Shown here one piece after another: positions 39,824 to 51,500 of a stretch of 64,000 bases of DNA. Location: assembly GCF_040807025.1 (NCBI RefSeq), contig NC_090981.1, positions 35,753,817 to 35,817,816 on the forward strand, read 5' to 3'. Made by a program: the position numbers and the translations under genes. The notes beneath the pieces were generated by a model. The model made no database searches, was not told the DNA's origin, and saw only the letters and a list, made by a program, of their open reading frames with translations. Position 1 is the stretch's first letter. The number at the start of each line of letters is the position of its first letter. The stretch is from Struthio camelus (lineage: Eukaryota; Chordata; Aves; Struthioniformes; Struthionidae).

Positions 39824-42006
39824 TATTATTTTAAAGGCCAGATACCTGAGTGGTTGGTAGCTGGGATGTGGAGGTTGGTATGGTGACTTGAGGTCAGCAA
39901 GGTGCCTTTTGCTGTTCCGTGGATGTCCAGTGTTACCAGATGTTGAAAATGGCCATCTGCTCTTTGCATTTTACTCAGCAGAGCTTTGCAAGATATTAAT
40001 AAAGCTCCTCAGCATTCCAGCAATGAAGTCCTGCCACGGCATCTTGCTTCCGCATACCACGCACAGCTGAACCTCTGACAAAATGGATTATCATCCTCCT
40101 TCGGTATCAAAATGTCGTTTGACCTAAGGGAAGGTTCACCAGGCTAGAAGCCAGGGACTCAGTAGTCCAACATGCACTGTTCCTGTGTATTTGTATTAAA
40201 GGCACTAAAGATAACTACATTTTCATAATATCGTACCCTATGTTCTATGGCATATGCTGCTAATACGGACAATCCAAACATTTGATCTAACTCCTTGTAT
40301 AATATGAACGGTAGGACTTCCTGAATGTGTGAATTCCTGTGCGAAATGGAGCGTTTCAGTTTTATTTTGAATTTATAGCTGCCAATTATGGAAGAACCAG
40401 AAAGACCGTTTTAGGTTTTTCTCACATTAGAAACAAAAACAATCATTTGTATCTGAGTTCTGGTTCAAAGCAATAGGAAATACAAAAAAATAAGGTTATT
40501 ATCTCACTATGCACATATACTTAGAACTCCTTTATAATTGAGTAACAATGATTAGAATAATTACTTTTTTCTAATACCAGCACAACTCTTTTTAGTACCT
40601 AAGTTTCTGATGCTATGTGGCAATATTTGTTAGAATTTAAACTACCTGCAACGTCATTTCAAGGACACACACGCTTCACGCATTTTTGGGCAACATTTTC
40701 TTGAAATCTCATTTTTAGACCAGAACTACTACTTAGGATTCCTTTAAGCTTAGATTTATATTGTCACCCTTACTATAAAATTGGAAATTATCAAAGTTTT
40801 ACTCTCTAAGATCTGAATATTTTCTTTGAAAACACAAATATTTCATATTTCTGACTATTAAAATACCTATGCTCTTCCACATCAGCTATTCATAAAAATG
40901 TACAGAGGATGACAAAATTATAATGCCTCAGTGCTTATGCTTCTGAGAGACGTCAGGGAATGTTGCAAAATCGATCAACTTTTTTTTGGTAATTATCTAG
41001 CCAAAATACAGAAGAGCTTTTTAATCCCTTTTTAAATTTAAGCCTTTCATGTTTTACAGAAATCAACCAATAACTCACCATAACCTACAGCTACCTTCGT
41101 TTTTCACACACAGCAACAATCATAAAAATTGAGGTACAGAATTGAAGAACGGTCTTCAGAACAAATACCATAAGCTGGGCATCCGTCCAACACTGAACTT
41201 TCTAGAGGGAAACTTCTGTGCTAATGTGAAGGCTGCTGATTTGAATTGAATCCTGTGAATCAAAGTATATGGCTACATGCAGCTCTGCAAACAGCCTGGG
41301 GCCTGGCCTAATTTTTCAGTAGGTCACTGCTCCAGGAGGACAGCTGCTCCCAGGAACATTGACTTGGCCGGAGGGTCCAGCCTGACGCAAAGCATCCAGT
41401 TACAGACATTGCACATACAGTGGATTTAAGCAGAAACCTCCTCAGGAATTCGCAGAAATTTGAGAGGTACCAAGCACTTGTACTTGCATGACAATTAATG
41501 ATGATTTCCATCTTTATATTTTTTCTAGCAAAGGCAACTTACAAAGGCATGTCAGTGGGCATGTTTCACCTCCCTTCCAGGTGATATCCTTGCAATAAGA
41601 AAAAAGTAATCTATTTGTTCTCTAAGTAATCATTCACTTCTGGAACTCTCCCTGCCAGCTACAGCCTGCTATTTTTAGAGCTGGATCTCCACATCTCCTG
41701 ACCTAGTGGACATTAGGACAGAGTGGTAGCTTTTGAGTAGAGGCCAGATGCCACTGCGAAATCTGAGTTGAACACTGTGTCTTTTTTCTAATCCAGTTCA
41801 GAACAGGAAAGATTCAAAGTTCAGGGCACTTTCTTGAGTTTGTTTCAAGCATCTTGCTGTAATGTTATTTATAATATATATACTGTTTGTCATACCTGGA
41901 GGAAAGATAATGGCCTAGAATAGAGAAGGTGAGAGCTTCAACTACGACATAAAAATCAAGTTTTTAGCTAGGAGATGCATTTAAGATGGCTGGAATATAC
42001 AGTTTG

Positions 42007-42022
42007 AAAAAAAAAAAAAAAA
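42007..42022. repeat. A16 homopolymer
   Basis: Sixteen consecutive A before TCCAGGAG, about 110 bp upstream of a CpG-rich patch. No processed pseudogene is recognised upstream of it. Confidence 0.85.
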
Positions 42023-42119
42023 TCCAGGAGCTAATATTAAAGTGCCAAACCAGATATTAAGAATTAAGTCTCTGCCTCCTTAGCAGCAGAGTCTGAGCTC
42101 TCGCATAAGGAAAACAAAA

Positions 42120-42330
42120 AACCTCTCTAAGATGGTGCGACAGCACTGAGCTCTCCTGTGAACGCCACCTGCGGGTTCCTACGCAGGACAGCGGGGACAA
42201 ATACAGAGCGAAAGACACTTCCCTCTGGTTCGCACCTATCAGTCCAGAGCAGATCTAACCCGCCGGCTCGAGTCCCGCTAGGCTGGAGCGTGCCTCTGAC
42301 TCGCCCGCTCTTCGCCTAGTGTTTGGCAAT
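42120..42330. promoter_or_regulatory. CpG-rich patch 1 downstream of ARRDC3
   Basis: By eye I count 15 CpG within about 180 bp (42138-42316), while the surrounding DNA is CpG-poor. It contains a near-match to the reverse CTCF motif, CGCCACCTGCGGG, at 42163-42175. Candidate enhancer, or promoter of an unannotated noncoding RNA. No coding frame is seen. Confidence 0.45.
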
Positions 42331-42339
42331 GGGGAAGGC

Positions 42340-42960
42340 CACAACCTGTTAGCCATTTGTTGATTTAATAAAGGTTATTTCTAAAGTGAATTTATGAGTG
42401 TGACGTCATTCAATCTTTCTCAAAAAAGATACGATGCTTTTGTTCTCAACAGAATATAATGAGAAAGCTTAGGAGGAGGGGAAGAATCATTACAAAACTT
42501 AATACGACCTTTTTTATTTTTATCTGAAAATTCATGCAATTATCTAAATCTAAACAATGTCTTAGTGTCATCAGACTGCCTAAAATCCAAACTAAACTTC
42601 CCACTACAGATGGTCTAGATACTAATATTCAAGGCAAATGTGTCACTCTTGCCCATCGGCTAACAAACAGAATTTAGTAAATCTTTCCGTGGGTCAGTCA
42701 GCTTTGTAAATGATGTAGAACAGTCACCGGATAATGATTTCTAATAAATGAGTTTTTGATTATTTATGCCCTCGTTGTAGGGGCCATTTCTAAATCAGCT
42801 GAAGACGGTAGGGTTAATCAATCAATTCTTCCTGGTTAGCATTGCTAAGTTCAGAAAATAGATAACCATAACATGTTGACATCCAGCTCTGATTGCCAAA
42901 ATCATTTCAGTATTAAGTGTGATATAAACAAAGAGGAATTTGTTTCACTATTTCAGAGTT
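42340..42960. promoter_or_regulatory. Candidate conserved noncoding block with a CRE
   Basis: A full palindromic CRE, TGACGTCA, lies at 42401-42408. Homeobox-type TAAT/ATTA clusters (TTAATCAATCAATT near 42815) follow, with isolated CpGs retained in AT-rich DNA. Low-repeat, complex texture suggests a conserved element. The ARRDC3-NR2F1 desert in mammals has many such elements, but conservation cannot be tested here. Confidence 0.3.
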
Positions 42961-44090
42961 AATTATCTCCCAAAGCTTGAAATAAGTGGCCTTCTTACAG
43001 GCTTAAGAGCATCAGATAGGAAAGACAGTTTTACTCCTACCCTTATATTTTCGTGCATCAGACATAATATATTGTGACAAATTTGCACAGCTTTAAAACA
43101 ATAAAGTGATTCATCAGTTGTACCACATAAGGCTATGCTCACAAAGAAAGCAAATGAAAAAGCCGATACCTAGCAAAAGCAGAAATAACACAATTTAAAT
43201 GAACATTCAAACCACATCACTGCGTTTACTTTTCTGCTTTCTAACTGTTCCCTCTTACTTTCTCCTTATAATTCAAAGTAATTCAAAGAAGGTAACAATC
43301 TTCTCTTCATTCCCTCGCTGCCTTCCCTTTTTTATATCTTATTCAAACTTTTTAAGGCTCCAAGACATCCCACTTCTCTTATTGCTTGTATTTGCTTGTA
43401 TATCCTATGCCACCAGCATTGTCAAATATAAAGCTCCATTTCCTTGGGGGGAAAAAAAAATTCCTTTGCCCTCTCTACCTGAAATGCCTTCCAGGAACGC
43501 ACTGGTAAAGCCGCTATCCGTTTGCTCCCCTAAACCATCTCTTTATTGAAAAATGCTGGAAATAATGGTTAGATGGAAGACTTGTGGGAATTCCTAGTAT
43601 CAGACTTGAGTTTTATTCATGCCATGAACAAGAGTAACTAGCCAGTTGCAGTACGGCAGCTATTTTATGATATTTCCACACCTTTAATCTGAAGTATCTC
43701 ACAACGAATGCAAATTAATTTATCCTGAGGATGCTTTCATTGTGGATGAAAAGCATACACATGGCCGATTAAAACTGGAGTACCTGACTGAGCAGTAAAT
43801 CATACCCTTGCTTTACATGTAAGATACCATGTCTCACTAATGTCTTACAATTACCCCTCCGCCCCAAAAATAACAAATTAAAGCTTTAAATGGCTTACAA
43901 ACATCATTTTTTATGCAGCTGACATACGGAAAACCTTTTCTAATGAATGTTATATTATCTTCTACTCCTGCTGATCCTTTTTGTTTACAATATCCAATCA
44001 GAAAGCCATTTTAAACTACAGTCATTTCTTTGGCATATATTTGGGACTTTTCCATGACTGTGTGTGCCCTAATACCAACTGGACTTCTGG
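42961..44090. other. AT-rich spacer between CpG patches
   Basis: No gene or repeat recognised apart from an A-run at 43451-43459. The 116-codon frame at 43199-43549 on the + strand is hydrophobic by base composition and matches nothing I know. Confidence 0.55.
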
Positions 44091-44240
44091 CACTACCAGA
44101 CGACACGGGAAAAAATACGCTGGAGAGTACGCTAGCGCAAACGCTTGGAACGGAGCGCAAGTGGCACGTTGCTTCCATTTACTTGCTGCTACAAAAGGCA
44201 AGCTCCACCGCGCTAAACCTTACGCTCTTGGCAACTAGTT
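44091..44240. promoter_or_regulatory. CpG-rich patch 2
   Basis: About 12 CpG lie within 130 bp (ACGACACGGG, TACGCTAGCGCAAACGC and similar) with overall GC near half. Two overlapping short open frames cross it with no family resemblance. Its CpG content sets it apart from its neighbours. Confidence 0.4.
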
Positions 44241-44369
44241 GATAAATACAACATATTCCAACAAATCATTTCTGTCTCCTTGGCTCACTGTGAGCAGATC
44301 TGAAAGGGAAAGAAGATAAAGCTGCTATCATTACATGTAAAGAATATTGCAGGGAGAGGAAGAAACCCA

Positions 44370-44660
44370 AATCTCGCGCTGGCTACCGGCCCCTCTACCA
44401 AAGCCTCTAGTGGTCACAGAGAGGGAGAAGCAAGACACCTCAGCACTGATGAATATCCATTAGCTAAATAATGCAATCTGCAGTTTTTAAGTGCATTGTA
44501 AGAGGAAAGTCCCTCACGGAAGGCAGCGGAAAGCCTTCTGGAACGCCTTCGGCAGCAGGTTGCTAGCCGCGCTCAGTCACCTCCGTCGCCTGCACAAGCC
44601 TGCGAGGAAAACACGCACACGCATCCCAGACACGCGCAGAGCCGACTGGATTAGGAACAG
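44370..44660. promoter_or_regulatory. CpG-rich patch 3
   Basis: CpGs concentrate at 44378-44390 and 44516-44645 (TTGCTAGCCGCGCTCAG, CACGCACACGC, GACACGCGCAGAGCCGAC). A 106-codon frame at 44491-44811 is arginine-rich from the CpG content and is not called as a gene. Confidence 0.4.
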
Positions 44661-45269
44661 CTTTGATTTATGTAATTCAGAAGTCTGTTTACTAGTTACA
44701 CAAAACAGTTCTTGCAAGTTCAAACAAGGACATTTCGGACTTGAACATGCTGTTGTATTTTCTAACCTTATAAGAAGATGTTCTGTTTCAGCAGCTCATA
44801 GATCTTTCTAAATATGGCGACAGTTCTAATAAGGGATTTCAAAACACCATTATGGGATTATTCTAGGATGCTCAGAATCGTACCCAGGAACTCAAGCAAA
44901 CAGTTTTTCCAGCTCTAGCATAACGTAAATTGTAGACATGAGGAACAAACACTTCGGTGACCTTCATCAAGTTTTAAGTTCAGACATTTTAACCCAGCCC
45001 CCGCCCAGACCTCTTATGGCTACTGTTGTTACAAAAAGTTAAAAGTAAAAGTAAAAGCAACCTAAGAGCAACGTTAACTTGTCTAAAAATAAAAATTACC
45101 AGTATTTGCCAGGCTTAATGCTACGTGCCACAGAAGTAACTGGTACTATCTAGTGAAAACCTTAATCGCTCTGGTATCTCATTCGTTTCAAGGCAAAAGA
45201 TACCATCTGCCTGCTTTCAGTTTAGTGCAGTGTCACTCAGCAACGCTGAACAAGGACAAGACAATAGCC

Positions 45270-45660
45270 AGCTTTTGGAAACCGGGCTGCTCCGGAGACG
45301 ACCTTAATTACAACACGGCGACTGTTGGTTCGTACAGAAGACACTGTGTTGTGCAACAGAACCACAGACGTCCCTGTTAGCAGCTACACGGTGGGGCGGC
45401 GGCGCCTTGCGAACCGACTCCAGGCACGGGCCCGTCGCGGTAAGGATAGCGAAAGTGCCGCCTCATCAGAGGCGATGCTGGCCGACGCTCAGGAGCGGCT
45501 GCAAAGAAAATCAGTGGCTTGCCTGTTCCTCTGACTTCTGTAAAAGGTGCTGCGGACAGCAGGGTCCTTGCTCGGGGCGGGAGGGGAAGGGGCTGCGGGG
45601 CTGTGTTCCCTGGCAGGTCCAGCTCTGTCTCTGCACTTGCACCCGCTTCATGTTCTTGGC
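45270..45660. promoter_or_regulatory. CpG-rich patch 4, largest
   Basis: This is the densest of the downstream patches, with GGGGCGGCGGCGCC near 45394, GGGCCCGTCGCGG near 45428 and a GC box GGGGCGGGAGGGG near 45575. It resembles a small CpG-island promoter. A TATA-less start for an unannotated transcript in either direction is possible. No exon or splice pair can be supported. Confidence 0.45.
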
Positions 45661-45934
45661 TTCTCCTCTAGAATTCACAGCTGACACTAGTTATTTCTAG
45701 GAGTTATCCACTCCGAAAGGAAAAAGCAAGGGTGGGGGAAGAGGATGCTTGCGATTATTTAAATAGACAGCATGTAGGCAAGTGGTCTTCATAAAGAAAT
45801 AGAAATAATCGGCACCTTGCTCAGCCTTTTCACGTTTTGCATGCTTGCACGGATTATAAGAAACCCAGTGCTGCACACTTCCCTTTACGAGTGCACATTT
45901 TGCTTCTACATAACGTTATACAGGTGTATATCGC

Positions 45935-46036
45935 TCACTGACTTTATTTACTGAGTTAAGAACTAAAAGTTTCTTCCATTCTGTTGATTTATTTTGTAGT
46001 TCACCGACTTTATTTACTTTTAGCTCTTTAACTCAG
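45935..46036. repeat. Paired direct and inverted repeats
   Basis: Direct copies of TCAC(T/C)GACTTTATTTA occur at about 45935-45950 and 46001-46016. Each is followed at once by one arm of an inverted repeat: CTGAGTTAAGAACTAAAAG (45951-45969) and its near reverse complement (46017-46036). The arms differ by one inserted base and one substitution. The loop between the arms is about 47 bases. Confidence 0.7.
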
Positions 46037-47105
46037 TTTCTTTCAGCTTTGATTCACGACTACTATATTACTAATCCTTCATAAAAGGAAAATTTCAGCT
46101 TCCCAAGCCATATTTATTTCTGTGGAAGAAAATGGAAGGAGGAGTGCTTTACTCAGACCACAGGGAATCGACACAAAACAAGATAGGCAGCATCACCAGA
46201 AAAAGGCAATTCTGGGGGAATAACCAAATGCTCATCTATTAAGAACATGAAATGTTCCTCAGCACCAACATCTAAACAGTCACTGGCAATATGCCTAGAT
46301 ATTTTGGGTGTTGTACATCTGTCAAATAAATCAAAGATCCAGATGCAAAATCTGGCAATGATGACATTCTGCTGGTGCCTTTCAATCCATGAGCTAATGA
46401 GCAGGACACAGTGAAGCATAAATATCATGCTTTTTAATTAGAGATGTTATTTTGGGCAGCTATGTTATTTAAAGAAAAAATATTTTTTTACATCCTTCAG
46501 TTCATCTAACTATGGATAGATTTTTTTTTTTTAAAAAAAGGTTCTAAGAGAAGACCTCTCTCAAATCACAGAGAACAACTGATCATTAACATGGCATCAT
46601 CTTTCAAATAAATCATCAAGGTGGGAATGGTACGTATATGAATGGGTTAAGATGTGTATGAATGAAGACAACGAAATGTTAACTATTATTTCTAAACTAA
46701 AAGGAATGCAACATCCTACAGTATAAAACACATTATCGAATTAAGAGACATAGTCCAGGTTGTGTCATAATCCCTCATCAGATAATGCAATACAGGCGAC
46801 TTACTGGATGTATTTTGGGTTTCATTTCATGATTGTTTTGGCCTAAACCTCCAAATTCTGCCACCAGAGCTGCAGAAAGCTGTATCGGACTTGCCAACTT
46901 CCCAGATCCAAAATGGTGCATCCAGTGCACCCACAATTACTCCGTATTTATCACAGCAAGCCTAACATAACCCAGATCTACTGCACACAGATTACATAAT
47001 TGGTCTGTACGCATCAATTTTTTCTGCACACGCTCTGCCAGATTCAGGGGAACTTCTATACTTCATTAGCAACATATTAGGTAACATTAAGGGTTTGGTT
47101 TTGGG

Positions 47106-47122
47106 TTTTTTTTTTTTTTTTT
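47106..47122. repeat. T17 homopolymer
   Basis: Seventeen consecutive T after GGTTTTGGG. A short low-complexity tract without a retroposon body. Confidence 0.85.
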
Positions 47123-48560
47123 CGGTAGCAACATGACCTAAACACACATATATTAAAAAGCATACCACATTGGGGATTTTGCTTTAAGCCACAGTGTGTT
47201 TCACAAAATTGGCAGTCTGCTTGTCAGCCAGCCTGCGCTGAATTTTCTGATACCCACATCATACCCTAATATACACTGCTCTAATTTCCATTTCACTCTA
47301 AAGCAACTGGTGCTCCTGCCAACGAGTTATTTGTCCTGTCACTCTGGAAGGGCAGCACTAGCGTCCGCCTCTCCTGGCAAAGCACATTGGTAAAGAAAAG
47401 TATGTTGTGAACACAGCTAAGGCATGGGCAGCAGTGCAGATGGCCTGTCCAGAGGCTTCAGGAAACACTCAGACAACATTGATGCTCACCACATTAAAGA
47501 TCCCTTATCTGGAATTGTATTTATTACTGTCCCTCTGATGGTGGTGCGCACAGAAACACGCTCTCTATGTTTGCCCAGTAAGAGGTTGTCCAAGCGATGG
47601 GTGTATGCAGGGTGTGCCAAAGGAAGAAAAACAAGGGCACGGTATGCACCATGTTCATATTGTTCTGCAATAAAGCCAAGTCTCTCAAAAGTGCTGCAAT
47701 TATCTGGTAAGTTATTTAAAAAGTGGCACTAGACTGAGTCACGACAACCAAAGCTTAGAATGACACTGCTATGCTTATCATAAAATATCTTGCTGCCTTT
47801 CTCTTAAGAGCCATAAACACAGTGCTTATATCCATGGATGTGAGATACAGATTTCAAAGCAAAAGGTGACTATCCTCATACCACCACTTAACGACTGGGT
47901 ATTCCAGTGGGGGAAAAGCCAAGTAGCACACTTCTCGGGAAAGACACATCAGGACCGAATAACTAGCCCAGGGGAAAGGTGGAGGGCCATATATACTCAG
48001 ACACCTCCGTGGTGTCAGGTATATTCTGTGAAATGGAGCCATTTTCTATGAAAGGAGCATAAGTGTGGCTCATCTGTGGATTTTTGTCCAATAATACAAT
48101 CCAGTGCAGCAAGCTGTGGCAAGACATATCCAAAAAATTAAGGTTCAGGAAGCCTTCAACTAGTGCCAAGGGTCAGAATACGGTGAAGAGTGGATCGGTG
48201 GGAGCTCTGGGAAAAGGAACCTGTGGGATCTCTATGGACCTGGGTCTTCTCCAAGTCTCTAACTGAAGGGAAGGTTTACCAAATCATACGGTGGGAGCCT
48301 GGTTCTCTAGGAAAGGTTGCACGAGGAAAGGGTTAGTAAATATCAACTACAGCTGTGGTCTTCAATTTAACCTTTTTGGTGCCCATCTTTCCCTTTCATT
48401 TGTTCTCAGGGTCAATACACTAAGAACTATTCCATGTTTACACTATTCAATGGAAACCTGCTTTTCAAAAGTACCTGTTTAAGAAAACCTTTATTTATTA
48501 CTGAAAATGTTCAGTGTATGATGGAATTAATATTCTCAAATCGGAAAGGGAGAGAAAACA

Positions 48561-48584
48561 CAAACACTCAGTTTTGAGTGTTTG
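48561..48584. repeat. Perfect 10-bp hairpin
   Basis: CAAACACTCA, then GTTT, then TGAGTGTTTG. The arms are perfect reverse complements with a four-base loop. It is too short for a microRNA precursor by itself and the flanks do not extend the stem cleanly. Confidence 0.75.
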
Positions 48585-51500
48585 CTCTCAGTTGACCCGT
48601 GTCTTTGAAGAATAAATTTATAAGCAACATGTGCAGCCAGATATGCAAAGTTTAAAGAGCACTACCTAATCCAACTGCTGTAGCTACGTGCTAAGTTCAC
48701 TGCCTACCAAAAGCTTAGCCTTCATCATTTTCACTTTCCAAGTATAGCATCTAACCTGACAATCCAGACTAAATCTTATGCCATAAAAGCCTTAGTATCC
48801 AGAAGACTTAGTATTTGAAAACCATCTTAATGATCTCATTTTACAGTCTTTAAAATAACTTATTAAGAATTTTGAAGACCACTTTCCCACCTGCGTGTAC
48901 TTTTTTCCATTATGATCTCAGTAGAGTCTTCATATTTTCAAAGCTGTGCAGCCTTAGAAACTTTAAATAGCAATATATTTCACATAGTTTCCATCTCCCA
49001 CATCTTACAGTATGACCATAAAGTGTTAAGTGAAGTCTCAGATAGTTTTGGATTTGAATGAGGTTTCATGTGAGTCAATCATAAAACACACAAGCAGCAC
49101 TTCTGCAAAGAGAAGGGAAGGGATTCTTTGCCAAGGAGAGCTACCCAAATGATTTCCTTCATTATGGTTTTTCGGTTCCATGTGCTTCTTTTTAAGTAAA
49201 AGAAGACTAGGCAGTTGCTCTAATCAGCAACATATTTCAGCAATTCTAGACTAGAAGACTACAGCAAATAATTAGACGGGAAAAAAAAAATCCAAGAAAG
49301 ATTTCATGGTAAGATTTCATTAAAAGACAGAACGCTTTTCAAATAAAACAAACAATGATACCAGCAAGATATCAGATACCTTGTCATATTTTAAAAGCCC
49401 TTTCTTCTTCGCCCATCGATGAATATAATAAACAGTCCTCTGGAGGCTTAAAACTAAAACTTATTTCCTTAAAACAAATGTTTTATACTCTATTTTATAT
49501 AAGGCTATATTTTTTAATGTCCACTGAAATGAATCTGGTAGAACATACAATTTAGAGCCTAGGTTGCATGACTGCATGTGAAATTTCCTAGTGCTTATTT
49601 TCACATGTGTGCACACCATTCAGACAGACATTGACAACTTATTGCAGAGTTTCTTATCTATATATTAACCGTCTCAAATTCTGCAAAATTGTGTAGAATA
49701 TGCAGCATGTTGGCATGTGTTAAAGAAATGAAAGATGATTTTGAAGGTCAGATCATTCAGACATCTCTTTATTCTATTATCTGCTTTCCAAAGGCAGGGC
49801 ATGTATTTGGTAAGTTTTGAGCTGTAACACTCAATGTACCACTGCACATGCAATGCACCAACTTTCTCACTTCTGTTTGCTTCACATACATTCCATCCAT
49901 ATGATTAAAAAAAAAAAAACTTTAAAAAGCCACAGTTACTAAATGAATGGGGTTTTGTCAGATTAAATTTGGAAATAAACAGATACACTGAAAAAGAACT
50001 TTAAAAACGAAAGACCTAGTAAATCACACATGCCTATTTTTGATTTATAGAGCATTCAGATTTGAAAAGTGGTTTGAATAGAGAAGCAGGAAGATAGCTG
50101 ATGCATGCATACCAGAACGTACAGCATTCAGCAGCCTGAATGAAATTACCCTGTTTGTTATTACAGACAATTGAAAAGAAAGTTTATAAAAGCTGTGATA
50201 TTCCTTCTTTTTAGGGTTGGTCCCTCTTTATTATTTATTCATATGACAATACAAGTGCCTCTTAAATCACACCACTTATAGGGTGAAACAACAGCAAACG
50301 CTGCTGAATAAAGTCTTGCTAACAGTCTGCGACTTTATGTTTGCAGTTAGCTATCACTGAGTACTGCAAAGAAAATGTTACCAGTATTAGGTCAGCTAAA
50401 GTTAAATCCTGCAAAAGCTTATTCTGACACAAAGCTACCTCTGAAGTCGGGGTCCAGCCTGTTTACACAATATTCTGACAAGTTTTGTTCCTGCGGATTA
50501 CAGTATTTAGCATACTGCAAACAGGAAATCAAAGTGGACAAGCCAAGAGAAAAACGCAAAATGCTGTGTTAAATGTGCTGTGTAACAACTTGACAAGACA
50601 CGATTATACTGAAGGCTTACTTAAGAGTAGCTGAGTCATGTTTATGTGAACCAATGCCTGTTTCTTCCCTCTTTCCCTTTCTCCTCCTCCTCCCTCATTT
50701 TTTGTTATTTCTGAGTCATCTCAGTCCTTATATATCCCTCCACTGCCAGGGTAATTGAGAGCAGCTGTTTATAGCAATCGTCTTGATAGCACGCAAGGCT
50801 AAACTTCTCGTAACTTCTCAGTAACACTAGCAGGAAAAGGAAGAGGGGGGGAAAACCAACAATTCCATCCCCAAAGCCTTGATATCGTCATCTGTATTAA
50901 AACAAAATCGCTTCTGCACACTGTATTTTTTCTAAGGACAAGCAGCAACTGTGATTGCAACAGTGCACTGTACGCACTTTGCGATTATTAGACATAAACC
51001 AACCACAGGTAATGAATGCATTAATCCATCCTCATAACCTTTAAAGATAAACAGTTGAATTATCCTCATATGGTAGGTGGGACATAAGTGACGCATTACT
51101 AACTCATTCCAGTGCCTGGACCACAAGTCGGAACCATTTAGTTTCTATAACTTTTAGTACTCTGCCAGATAAATACATTCGTGATGCAGATGGGTTGCTT
51201 AGTAAAGGAGGCAACTGGACAAGCTTCAGGTTGGAGTCTGCTGCAGACAGCTGTTTAAACAAACCCAGCAGACGATACAAGTTCAAAGCTGGAAGGCAGC
51301 GCTTTGTCTTAGATATAACAAAGTGAGTCAGATACACATTGTATCGTCCATACTTCACAAAAGAAACTGCAAAGTAATATACGCAAGTTCTAATTTCAAT
51401 ATGACGTTATCAGCTCACAGAACACCGTTCTGAGGCTTGCCCTGTGGTTTCAGCTGTATCTCACGGTGGTTACGAGCTTGAAAGAGCTGATGCCTCAAGT

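Larger units (their letters stand above)
39366..42100. other. Right flank directly after ARRDC3
   Basis: AT-rich and gene-free, apart from the G-rich elements at 39764-39823. An A16 run lies at 42007-42022. A 67-codon minus-strand frame at 41308-41511 has no family features. I see no second gene. Confidence 0.65.

Noticed and set aside
47854..48300. Overlapping open frames on both strands suggesting an LTR or retroviral piece
   Set aside because: No paired LTR ends, primer-binding site or retroviral protein motif could be seen.
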